DNA of 5,014 nucleotides, from NCBI GenBank assembly GCA_050330975.1, contig JBHJHK010000397.1, positions 1 through 5,014 of the forward strand, given 5' to 3'. Shown in pieces: positions 1 to 5,014 of the stretch. This DNA is from JBHJHK01 sp050330975. Lineage in GTDB: Bacteria > Pseudomonadota > Gammaproteobacteria > Competibacterales > Competibacteraceae. Positions within the stretch are counted from its first letter, which is position 1. Each line of letters starts with the position of its first letter. Made by a program: the position numbers and the translations under genes. Under the pieces are notes generated by a model. It was not told the DNA's origin. It saw nothing but the letters and a program-made list of their open reading frames with translations, and searched no databases.

Positions 1-53
1 TAGGGCAGCTCGGGGGTGAGGAACAACAGCGGCAGGGGCGAGGAGGGGGGCAT
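1..53 (-). CDS. N-terminal start of a probable family-4-type glycosyltransferase (partial)
   Basis: Read on the minus strand from the ATG at 53-51, the frame gives 17 codons, MPPSSPLPLLFLTPELP, followed by a partial TA codon at the window edge. The hydrophobic strand plus TPELP resembles the opening beta-strand of GT-B glycosyltransferases (GT4-like proteins often begin with LFLTP.LPYPP and then a glycine-rich loop). The next codon would most naturally be Tyr, which fits that motif. A GGAGG lies 13 nt upstream of the ATG, rather far for a good ribosome site, so the exact start is uncertain. The gene would be divergent from the sulfotransferase and would fit a polysaccharide locus. Only 17 residues are visible, so the family call is an inference from a short motif. 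Confidence 0.5.
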   Translation of the reverse strand, partial: MPPSSPLPLLFLTPELP

Positions 54-90
54 GACGGGCGGGACGCCTCCATGGAGAGCCTGAGAGGGG

Positions 91-104
91 TATAATAATA
101 AATT
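91..104. promoter_or_regulatory. AT-rich divergent promoter block with perfect TATAAT
   Basis: An AT-only run (TATAATAATAAATT) stands out in an otherwise GC-rich gap of 64 nt between two divergent starts. On the plus strand TATAAT (91-96) matches the sigma-70 -10 consensus exactly. Transcription would start near 103, leaving a leader of only about 15 nt before the ATG at 118. On the minus strand the same block offers TATTAT (5 of 6 matches), suited to the divergent glycosyltransferase. I see no good -35 hexamer at 16-18 nt on either strand (CTCCAT or similar for the plus side), so an activator or an alternative sigma factor may be involved. Confidence 0.5.
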
Positions 105-117
105 CTCCGAGTCCCAG

Positions 118-1062
118 ATGGTAGCAACCGCGGTGAAGCCCCTCGATTTTATCGTCATCGGCGCCCAAAAGGCCGGCACGACCTCGCTGTTTGAATATTT
201 GCGCCCCCACCCCGCCCTCTGCTTGCCGGCGGAAAAAGAACTGCCGTTCTTCGTCCGGGACGACCTCTTGGCCCAGGGCTGGGAGGCCGTCGCCGCCCGG
301 CACTTCGCCGGGGCCAAAGACCACCAGCGCTGGGGCACCGCCTCGCCCCAGTACATGGGGGACCCCAGGGCCCCGGCCCGCATCGCCGCCGCCTTTCCCG
401 AGGTCAAGCTCATCGCCTTGCTGCGCAATCCCATCCAAAGGACCTACTCCCACTACCAGATGAGCTGTCGCCGGGGTTTGGAGTCCCGGCCCTTTGCCCG
501 GGTGGTCGAGGAGGCCCTAGACCCCGCCGCCCTCGCCGCCGCCCGCCGTGCCCCGGCCCCCGACTACGCCGCCGGCTACCTGGCCAAGGACCCGGCGGTC
601 AACCGCTTTTACGTGGTGTGGAGCGAATACGGCCGCATTCTGGACCACTTCGCCCAGCATTTTGCCCCGACCCAGTTCCACCTGGTCTACACCGAGGCGC
701 TCCAGCAACAGCCCCGGGAGGTCCTCCGGGGGATCTTGGCCTTTCTCGATGTCGACGCCGAGTTTGTTCCCCCCAACCTGGGGACGGTGTACCACCGGGG
801 CGGTGGTCGGCCCTGGGTGCCCCAGGCTTTGCGGCGGCGGATCATGGCCTTGGGGCCGGTGCGGGCCCTGTGGTCCCGGGTTCCCGGCGACCAGCAAGGC
901 CGCCTGCGGCGCTGGTACGAGCGCCTCAACGTCCGGCCCAAGGCAGCGGAGCCGGGCCCTGGGCCCCTGGAGCGCCAGCGCCTCGCCGAGCATTTTCGCG
1001 CCGATGTGGCGGCCCTGGTGACCCGGGTGGGGCGTCCGGCGCCGTGGCCGGAGTTTCCATGA
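118..1062 (+). CDS. PAPS-dependent sulfotransferase (heparan N-sulfotransferase-like)
   Basis: This 314-residue protein should transfer a sulfuryl group from PAPS to a sugar or glycan hydroxyl or amine, probably in the cytoplasm on a polysaccharide precursor. The 5'-phosphosulfate loop is GAQKAGTTS at residues 15-23. A KEL-PFF segment near residues 40-45 corresponds to the K-E-x-x-FF region that supplies the catalytic glutamate in heparan N-sulfotransferases. The 3'-phosphate site is LLRNPIQRTYSHY at 101-113, with Arg103 and Ser111. SEYGRILDHF (169-178) and a YTEAL strand (191-195) match the conserved second half of the fold. Length is normal and the key residues are intact. The ATG at 118 is the only good start near the P-loop, but it has just a weak GAG upstream and a very short predicted leader. 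Its TGA overlaps the next ATG (ATGA, 1059-1062), implying translational coupling with the glycosyltransferase. The acceptor cannot be deduced. Confidence 0.9.
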   Translation: MVATAVKPLDFIVIGAQKAGTTSLFEYLRPHPALCLPAEKELPFFVRDDLLAQGWEAVAARHFAGAKDHQRWGTASPQYMGDPRAPARIAAAFPEVKLIALLRNPIQRTYSHYQMSCRRGLESRPFARVVEEALDPAALAAARRAPAPDYAAGYLAKDPAVNRFYVVWSEYGRILDHFAQHFAPTQFHLVYTEALQQQPREVLRGILAFLDVDAEFVPPNLGTVYHRGGGRPWVPQALRRRIMALGPVRALWSRVPGDQQGRLRRWYERLNVRPKAAEPGPGPLERQRLAEHFRADVAALVTRVGRPAPWPEFP

Positions 1063-1589
1063 CCTCCCCGGAGGGGGCGATGGACCGGGACGCTTGGCCG
1101 CCCCCGGTGGTGGGGATGCTGGGCCTGGCCTTTGACGCCGTCACCCTGGAGGCCACCGTCGCCCACCTGGCGGAGCTGGCCTTGGCCCGGCGCCGGGGCG
1201 AGGATCGCCCCCTGTGCCAGGTGGCCACGGTCAACGTCGATTTTCTGGTCAATGTCTACGGTTGGGGGCGGAGTGTGCGCCATCCAGAACTCCGTGACGT
1301 CCTGCGGCGGGCTGGCCTGGTGGTGGCCGACGGCATGCCCCTGGTGTGGCTGAGTCGCTTGTTGGGGGCGCCGTTGCCCGAGCGGGTGGCCGGTTCGGAT
1401 CTGGTGCCGGCCCTGGCGGCTCGGGCGGCCCAAGAGGGGCTCAGCCTCTATCTGTTGGGGGGTCGGGAGGGGGTGGCACAGCGGGCCGCCGAGGTGCTGC
1501 AAAGGCGCTACCCGGGGCTCGTCATCGCCGGCTGGCGCTCGCCGATGATCCACACCGCGGGGCCACAGCTTCCCCGGTCTTTGGCATAG
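1059..1589 (+). CDS. WecB/TagA/CpsF glycosyltransferase, N-terminal part ending at an in-frame amber codon
   Basis: This family (GT26) transfers ManNAc, ManNAcA or a related sugar from UDP to an undecaprenyl-linked acceptor at the inner face of the membrane. The 176 residues here carry the N-terminal two-thirds of the domain: the QVATVNVDFLV strand (54-64) with the T-x-N motif, VVADGMPLVW (88-97) with Asp91 matching the putative catalytic Asp of TagA, the ERVAGSDLV segment (108-116), YLLGGREGVA (131-140) and AGWRSP (157-162). Translation then meets TAG at codon 177, before the conserved G-NPKQE motif. The start at 1059 overlaps the upstream stop and has GGAG 5 nt ahead. ATG 1080 (residue 8) has GGAGG 5 nt ahead and is an equally good choice. 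The fragment alone lacks the C-terminal part of the family fold and is unlikely to be a complete enzyme. The family call is firm; the status of the gene is not. Confidence 0.85.
   Translation: MTSPEGAMDRDAWPPPVVGMLGLAFDAVTLEATVAHLAELALARRRGEDRPLCQVATVNVDFLVNVYGWGRSVRHPELRDVLRRAGLVVADGMPLVWLSRLLGAPLPERVAGSDLVPALAARAAQEGLSLYLLGGREGVAQRAAEVLQRRYPGLVIAGWRSPMIHTAGPQLPRSLA
1587..1589 (+). other. In-frame TAG splitting the glycosyltransferase gene
   Basis: The frame that starts at 1059 continues without a shift beyond this codon to the TGA at 2421-2423. Without the TAG the protein would be about 454 residues. The family domain resumes immediately afterwards (DRALVAEINAS, then VLLVGLGNPKQE), with roughly the spacing expected between the SP motif and the INA helix. 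One changed base, such as CAG or GAG to TAG, would explain it. The other two frames offer no better path through 1545-1600, so this is a nonsense codon and not a frameshift. It could be a real mutation (recent pseudogene), a base-call error, or a tolerated split. Confidence 0.8.
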
Positions 1590-1601
1590 GACCGGGCGTT
1601 G
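1588..1601 (+). promoter_or_regulatory. Possible re-initiation site (AGGA then TTG) overlapping the amber codon
   Basis: AGGA at 1588-1591 overlaps the TAG and lies 7 nt before the in-frame TTG at 1599, an acceptable Shine-Dalgarno spacing. A ribosome ending at the TAG could re-initiate here and make the C-terminal half separately. GTG at 1602 is the next codon and an alternative. TTG is a weak start codon and a 4-base match arises easily by chance, so this is only suggestive. Confidence 0.3.
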
Positions 1602-2423
1602 GTGGCGGAGATCAACGCCTCGGGGGCGGATGTGTTGTTGGTGGGGCTGGGCAATCCCAAGCAGGAATTGTGGATCGACCGCAACCGCTCGCGTTTGGCC
1701 GTCGCCGCCGCCATCGGCGTCGGTGGCACCTACGAGTTTATCGCCGGCACGGTGTCCCGGGCACCCGTGGGGCTGCAGCGGGCCGGCTTGGAGTGGCTGT
1801 ATCGCCTCACCCGCCAGCCCCGCCGGCTGTTCAAGCGCTACGCCGTGGGGCTGGTGGCCTTCGGCCATATGGCTGGGCGACCGCTCTGGGGGCGGTGGTG
1901 GCACGGGCGAGGGGGACAGGTCGCAGCGACCCTATCGGCGCTTAGGCTAGAGGATCCCACGGGACGGCTCGTGGTGGATTGCCAGGGCTTGAAGTGCCTC
2001 CATCCCAGGGCCCAGGGGCAGTTGCTGCGCACCTGGCGCCAGTGTTGGTTGAGGCAACGGCCCTTTTGGGTTGTGGGGGTGGAGCCCGCCCTGCGCCGCT
2101 CTCTGGCGGTGGCTTACCTCGACGACCTGGTGGCGCCCGCCAACCCATGGCTTCGACGCCAGGGCAATGTGCTGGCTCGCCAGTTAGAGATGGTTCCAGC
2201 GCCCCTGGGCATTGTCATTGTCATCCGGGGGCGTTGGGAGGGGGCTGCCCTTGGGGCTGCCCTGGCGGATCTGGTTTTACCTGACCCCCGGGAAATCCAG
2301 GGGACGTTGGCCATCGATAGGTCTGAACTCAGCTCGGTGGACGGGCCCGGTGGCGTCGCCCTGGCGGACTTCGAACGGCGGTTGACCACATTGGGTTTTC
2401 GGGTTGTGTGGGTCGATGGTTGA
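1599..2423 (+). CDS. C-terminal part of WecB/TagA/CpsF glycosyltransferase fused to two STAS-like domains
   Basis: Read from TTG 1599 this gives 274 residues in the same frame as the upstream fragment. Residues 3-90 complete the GT26 domain: EINASGADVLLVGLGNPKQE (4-23), AIGVGGTYEFIAG (38-50), SRAPVGLQRAGLEW (53-66) and an Arg-rich YRLTRQPRRLFKRYAVG tail (68-84). That tail matches the C-terminal appendage which contacts membrane and lipid-linked substrate in TagA. About 180 extra residues follow. A first STAS-like unit spans about 108-182 (GRLVVDCQGL strand, LLRTWR helix, FWVVGVEPALRRSL, YLDDLV). A second spans about 200-274 (GIVIVIRGRW, GTLAIDRSEL, FERRL, GFRVVWVDG). Both lack the D-S-S-G phosphoacceptor motif: HPRAQG and DGPGG stand in its place. 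STAS domains usually bind partner proteins. Canonical WecG/TagA proteins stop after the Arg-rich tail at roughly 240 residues, so the extension is notable. The STAS assignment is by pattern only. Confidence 0.8.
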   Translation: MVAEINASGADVLLVGLGNPKQELWIDRNRSRLAVAAAIGVGGTYEFIAGTVSRAPVGLQRAGLEWLYRLTRQPRRLFKRYAVGLVAFGHMAGRPLWGRWWHGRGGQVAATLSALRLEDPTGRLVVDCQGLKCLHPRAQGQLLRTWRQCWLRQRPFWVVGVEPALRRSLAVAYLDDLVAPANPWLRRQGNVLARQLEMVPAPLGIVIVIRGRWEGAALGAALADLVLPDPREIQGTLAIDRSELSSVDGPGGVALADFERRLTTLGFRVVWVDG

Positions 2424-2438
2424 AGTGCCCCGTCAACC
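2418..2438. repeat. Short inverted repeat spanning two convergent stop codons
   Basis: GGTTGA (2418-2423) and TCAACC (2433-2438) form a perfect 6-bp stem around a 9-nt spacer. Each arm contains the TGA stop of one of the two convergent genes. There is no T-run after the stem on either strand, so it is at best a weak bidirectional terminator. No better terminator is visible between the genes. Confidence 0.3.
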
Positions 2439-2951
2439 CTCGGCCGGCTTGAATTTAAAGGGCTTTGAGAATTTCTGCTTGCCGGCCTTGATGAAAAATC
2501 TTCCCCCTTTGATGGGCATGGTTTTACCCTTCGGCGGCTCTTGTTCTAGGGTGAAATAACCTATCAAGGTTAGGGCATGCTTGTGGTTTTTTTTGAGGAC
2601 TAGATCTTTGATCTTTGTGTGATGGGTGTGCTCGACGCCGGATTGCTTGATGGAAAAAAAACCCATGGGTAGTTGTTGGGTGATGGGTATGGCGTAGTCC
2701 ATATCGATTTTTTTTATCCATTTGTTGTTTTTGTTGGCCACGTAGGCGCCGCTGAGCTTAAAGTCCCTGTTGATGGCCTTCAAGTGAATATTCAGACGAC
2801 AGAGGAGCTTTTTGTTGTCGATGACCCAGTCCAGGTCCGCCAGAGGTATGCTAATAGCTATTTTTTTGTAAAAAAATCGATACCAAAGCCCGACGATGGC
2901 GACAATAAATGCCAAGATGATTAGCGTCAATTGAATTTGTTCTAGATTCAA
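2433..2951 (-). CDS. Lysine-rich single-pass membrane protein of unknown function
   Basis: I do not recognise this 172-residue protein. Residues about 7-24 (QLTLIILAFIVAIVGLWY) form one strongly hydrophobic helix followed by RFFYKK. By the positive-inside rule this suggests the N-terminus outside and the rest in the cytoplasm. The remainder is soluble, Lys- and aromatic-rich, with alternating hydrophobic stretches that look beta-rich (ISIPLADLDWVI, LLCRLNIHLKAI, ALTLIGYFTL) and a basic tail (KAGKQKFSKPFKFKPAEG). The start is TTG at 2951-2949, supported by GGGG 6 nt upstream; ATG 2970 is in another frame. The stop is 9 nt from the stop of the convergent glycosyltransferase gene. Its base composition is much AT-richer than both neighbours (27 of 60 bases are G or C in 2581-2640) and it has four clusters of 7-8 nt A or T runs. 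Both suggest recent acquisition. A real gene is likely because frame, ribosome site and membrane segment agree. Confidence 0.7.
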   Translation of the reverse strand: MNLEQIQLTLIILAFIVAIVGLWYRFFYKKIAISIPLADLDWVIDNKKLLCRLNIHLKAINRDFKLSGAYVANKNNKWIKKIDMDYAIPITQQLPMGFFSIKQSGVEHTHHTKIKDLVLKKNHKHALTLIGYFTLEQEPPKGKTMPIKGGRFFIKAGKQKFSKPFKFKPAEG

Positions 2952-2957
2952 GGTCGT

Positions 2958-2961
2958 CCCC
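2958..2961 (-). promoter_or_regulatory. Ribosome binding site fixing the TTG start of the orphan membrane protein
   Basis: On the minus strand the sequence reads AAAAAAGGGGACGACC followed by TTG. The GGGG core lies 6 nt before TTG 2951. The more upstream ATG (2970-2968) reads a short, unrelated frame ending after 39 codons. The TTG is therefore the better start despite being a rare codon for initiation. Confidence 0.5.
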
Positions 2962-3223
2962 TTTTTTCATCGTTGACTCCAAATCTCTAGGGCAAGAGGT
3001 CTCACCCGGGCACTTATTGAAGGTGTGGACAACAGCTGCACCTCCATGGGCCAAGGGCCACCTCAAATCCCACGACATTATCCAGCGCAACTTACCTTAA
3101 CCCATTTTAAACAAGGGGGGCAGGGGAGCCCGGGGCATCAAGGGTTTTTTATATCATCACTTTGTTGGCTTGCCGAGTCGCTGGGATTTAGGCCGATTCA
3201 CGAGGTATTCACAGTGGATGCGC

Positions 3224-3229
3224 TAAAAT
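3224..3229 (+). promoter_or_regulatory. Candidate -10 element for the HzsA-related gene
   Basis: TAAAAT differs from TATAAT at one position and lies about 50 nt before the ATG at 3280. No TTGACA-like hexamer lies 16-18 nt upstream; TTCACG at 3197-3202 is 21 nt away, which is too far. It is offered as the best guess only. Confidence 0.25.
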
Positions 3230-3279
3230 CGCCCTAAGTGCTGGTCCGCAGGGTTCCAGTAGAGGGGTTGTGAGGTGCT

Positions 3280-5014
3280 ATGAGCTTGTCGAGCAGCGAT
3301 TTTGGTCGTCGCTATGGCGTGGATGACCAAGGGTGGTTGAAGTGGTGGCTTGGCCCGTTGTCGTCGAGGGTTCAGCGTGGAAGGCCGGATCCATGCCTTT
3401 TCAAGGGGTGGGGAGGTCGATCCTGGGCCGAGGCGTTCACCCAGGTCACCCTGGGGGCTGTGGCCTGGATGGCCCTGGCGCTGCCAGGGATCGCCATGGC
3501 TGCCACCTTTGACGCCGAAAGGCTTGAGGCCGTCCTGGACTACCCCATCGTCTACGTCCGCCAACCTCGCCATGGGGATACTATCGCTTCTCGCTGGCCC
3601 GACTTCGACCGCCCCTTCCACGCCGAACCCGACAGCGATTTGGTGTTGCGCCATCCCGATGGCAGTGAACAAGTGTTGGCGGACGTCACCCGGGGGGCGG
3701 TGATTGACCCCGCGGTTTCCTTTGATGGCCAAAGGGTTTACTTTGCCGTCCTCTACCAACCCTTGGAGGATCGTCCGCGCCGGGGGGTCAAGACCGGCGG
3801 TGCCGACTTGTTTGTGGTCGACATCCCCTCTCAGTTGGGGCGGCAATTGACCTTTGATGGTCTGGAGGGGGTGTTTAACACCGGGCCCTATCCACTGCCC
3901 GGGGGACGGCTGGCTTTTACCAGTACTCGCACGGGCTACCGCGCCGTGGGCCAGGGCAGCCTGGTGACCCAGCTCTACGTCATGGACGTCGACGGCCGCA
4001 ACGCGTCCCCCATCGCCCCCATGACCCACCAGGGGGCTCTCCACCCCTACACCTTGGCCGACGGTCGCCTGGCTTTTTCCTCCCAGGAGGGCCAGGGCCT
4101 GCGCAGTGACCAGTTGTGGGGAGTGTGGTCGATTTATCCCGACGGCCGGGAGTGGGAGCCGATGGTGGGGGCGTTTAACCACGGCAAGGGCTTCCACTGG
4201 TTTGCCGAAACCAGCGACGGCACCCTGGTGGTGGGGGATTACTACCGCCGCAACAACTTTGCCGCCGGCGCCCTCTACCGCATTCCATCCCCCGGCCCGG
4301 GCCAGCGCCCCCTGTTCCACGGGGCGGACGGCGGCGGTGAGTTTCGCGTCGACGGCTTTGCGCCCCTGCCCTTTGCCCCCCGGGGCATGGTCACCCTCGC
4401 CCCGTGGGCCATCAGTGGCGACGTGCCATCCCCGGTGTCCGACGGCGTCCACCTGGGCAAACTGACCCATCCCAGCCCGGCGCCGGACAATGGCTTATTG
4501 CTGGTGTGGCTCGACGGCCCCGCCAACAACCGGGGTGCCGATGGCGTGCCCATGCCCGACAGTGGCATTTACCTGTTGCCCGAGGTGGCGGCGACTGTCG
4601 ATCATCCCCGGGAGCTCCAGCGGGTGGTGAATGACTCGCGCTGGAACGAGGCCCAGCCCCGGGCGGTGGTGCCCTATGGGGCCATCATGGGTCGGGACCA
4701 GCCGGTGATACTCCCCGACTTACCCGTGGAAGGCCAGCGCCTTGCCCCCGGCGAGGCGGCGGGATTGGTGGGGAGCATCTCGCTGCTGTTGCGGGAAACC
4801 ACCCCGGCCTTTGCCGAGTCCGACCCTTGGCGGGGTCTGGGGGCCTTTAACCGCGCTCCCCGGGGGGCACAAAATTGGCTGACCCAGGGGGCCGCCGCCG
4901 CGGTCTATGGCGATGACGAGGTCTGGTGGGTGCGGATCTTGGCGGCAGAGCCCCGCCCGCCTGGGTCCCAGGCCTTATACAGCCACGCCGACGCGCGCCT
5001 CCCAATCCAGGGGG
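3280..5014 (+). CDS. Secreted HzsA-related beta-propeller protein (3' end outside window)
   Basis: The frame is open from ATG 3280 to the window edge (578 codons, no stop). GAGG at 3272-3275 lies 4 nt ahead, and an in-frame TGA at 3271 rules out an earlier start. Residues 56-74 form a hydrophobic segment ending in A-M-A, a Sec signal with predicted cleavage near 74-75. The n-region of about 50 residues is unusually long. The mature part begins with YPIVYVRQPRHGD (88-100), then LRHPDGSE and DPAVSFDGQRVYFA. PD40/WD40-like blades follow: GADLFVVD (174-181), RQLTFDG (188-194), GRLAFTSTR (209-217), QLYVMDVDGRN (231-241), HPYTLADGRLAFSS (255-268), WSIYPDGRE (283-291) and FHWFAETSDGTLVVGDYYRR. This order resembles the N-terminal and middle propeller regions of hydrazine synthase subunit alpha and its many relatives outside anammox bacteria (HzsA-related proteins). 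WWVRILAAEPRP (549-560) would precede the C-terminal region, where c-type heme motifs occur in HzsA. No CxxCH is visible here. Its function is unknown; hydrazine synthesis should not be assumed. Confidence 0.8.
   Translation, partial: MSLSSSDFGRRYGVDDQGWLKWWLGPLSSRVQRGRPDPCLFKGWGGRSWAEAFTQVTLGAVAWMALALPGIAMAATFDAERLEAVLDYPIVYVRQPRHGDTIASRWPDFDRPFHAEPDSDLVLRHPDGSEQVLADVTRGAVIDPAVSFDGQRVYFAVLYQPLEDRPRRGVKTGGADLFVVDIPSQLGRQLTFDGLEGVFNTGPYPLPGGRLAFTSTRTGYRAVGQGSLVTQLYVMDVDGRNASPIAPMTHQGALHPYTLADGRLAFSSQEGQGLRSDQLWGVWSIYPDGREWEPMVGAFNHGKGFHWFAETSDGTLVVGDYYRRNNFAAGALYRIPSPGPGQRPLFHGADGGGEFRVDGFAPLPFAPRGMVTLAPWAISGDVPSPVSDGVHLGKLTHPSPAPDNGLLLVWLDGPANNRGADGVPMPDSGIYLLPEVAATVDHPRELQRVVNDSRWNEAQPRAVVPYGAIMGRDQPVILPDLPVEGQRLAPGEAAGLVGSISLLLRETTPAFAESDPWRGLGAFNRAPRGAQNWLTQGAAAAVYGDDEVWWVRILAAEPRPPGSQALYSHADARLPIQG

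Larger units (their letters stand above)
2952..3279. other. Intergenic region without a convincing gene
   Basis: This gap lies between two divergently transcribed genes (2951 minus and 3280 plus), so it should hold both promoters. I found no clear sigma-70 pair. The best plus-strand -10 candidate is TAAAAT at 3224-3229 (5 of 6 matches), with no matching -35 at 16-18 nt. A 70-codon plus-strand frame (3025-3237) and a 79-codon minus-strand frame (3090-2851) have no recognisable motif, and the latter overlaps the real gene. A GGGTTTTTT (3142-3150) looks terminator-like but has no strong stem before it. The composition is intermediate between the AT-rich orphan gene and the GC-rich flanks. Confidence 0.5.

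Noticed and set aside
1545..1600. Programmed or accidental frameshift in the glycosyltransferase gene
   Set aside because: The conserved sequence before and after the break lies in the same frame, so a single nonsense codon explains it without any shift.
687..1904. Long minus-strand open frame (405 codons) across the sulfotransferase and glycosyltransferase genes
   Set aside because: It is antisense to two genes with clear family motifs and has a low-complexity Pro/Arg/Gly/His composition typical of the shadow of GC-rich codons.
3025..3033. DnaA-box-like TTGTCCACA on the minus strand
   Set aside because: It is a single copy one base from the E. coli consensus, with no cluster, AT-rich unwinding region or replication gene nearby.
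3120..3150. Terminator-like GC-rich stretch ending in six Ts
   Set aside because: Only 3-4 bp stems can be drawn directly before the T-run, and no plus-strand gene ends upstream of it.
3025..3237. Possible 70-codon plus-strand gene in the intergenic region
   Set aside because: No ribosome site, no recognisable motif and an unremarkable composition; it looks like a chance open frame.
3223..4470. Long minus-strand open frame (415 codons) opposite the HzsA-related gene
   Set aside because: No domain pattern is visible, and the plus-strand frame has a signal peptide and consistent propeller motifs over the same bases.

Overview
The window is a GC-rich bacterial chromosome segment holding a surface-polysaccharide gene block, an AT-rich orphan gene and the front of a large exported protein. 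No rRNA, tRNA, CRISPR array or insertion sequence was seen. The gene content (sulfotransferase, WecG/TagA-type glycosyltransferase, HzsA-related propeller protein) and the GC-rich codon use, with much GCC, CCC and GGG, suggest a free-living Gram-negative bacterium. A gammaproteobacterium is my best guess, but the sequence alone does not prove a lineage.

Layout: bases 1-53 on the minus strand look like the first codons of a divergent glycosyltransferase. A short intergenic gap (54-117) carries an AT-rich block with a perfect TATAAT. On the plus strand, 118-1062 encodes a PAPS-dependent sulfotransferase with its cofactor and catalytic motifs intact. Its stop overlaps (ATGA) the start of a WecB/TagA/CpsF glycosyltransferase. 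That gene is split by one in-frame TAG at 1587-1589, and the same reading frame continues to 2423. Its C-terminus is extended by two STAS-like domains, an unusual architecture. Both STAS-like domains lack the usual phosphorylatable serine.

Bases 2433-2951 (minus, convergent, 9 nt between the genes) encode a lysine-rich, single-pass membrane protein that I do not recognise. Its DNA is strikingly AT-richer than both flanks and rich in 7-8 nt homopolymer runs. Then follow about 330 nt without a convincing gene. From 3280 to the window end runs a secreted beta-propeller protein resembling the N-terminal and middle regions of hydrazine synthase subunit alpha (the HzsA-related group). It is cut off by the window edge.

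Functional reading: the divergent glycosyltransferase, sulfotransferase and WecG/TagA-like enzyme probably belong to one locus making a sulfated extracellular or lipid-linked glycan. The STAS tail could dock the glycosyltransferase to a partner protein. The HzsA-related gene is probably a separate transcription unit. The main open question is whether the amber codon is a real nonsense mutation, a sequencing error, or a split bypassed by re-initiation at TTG 1599.
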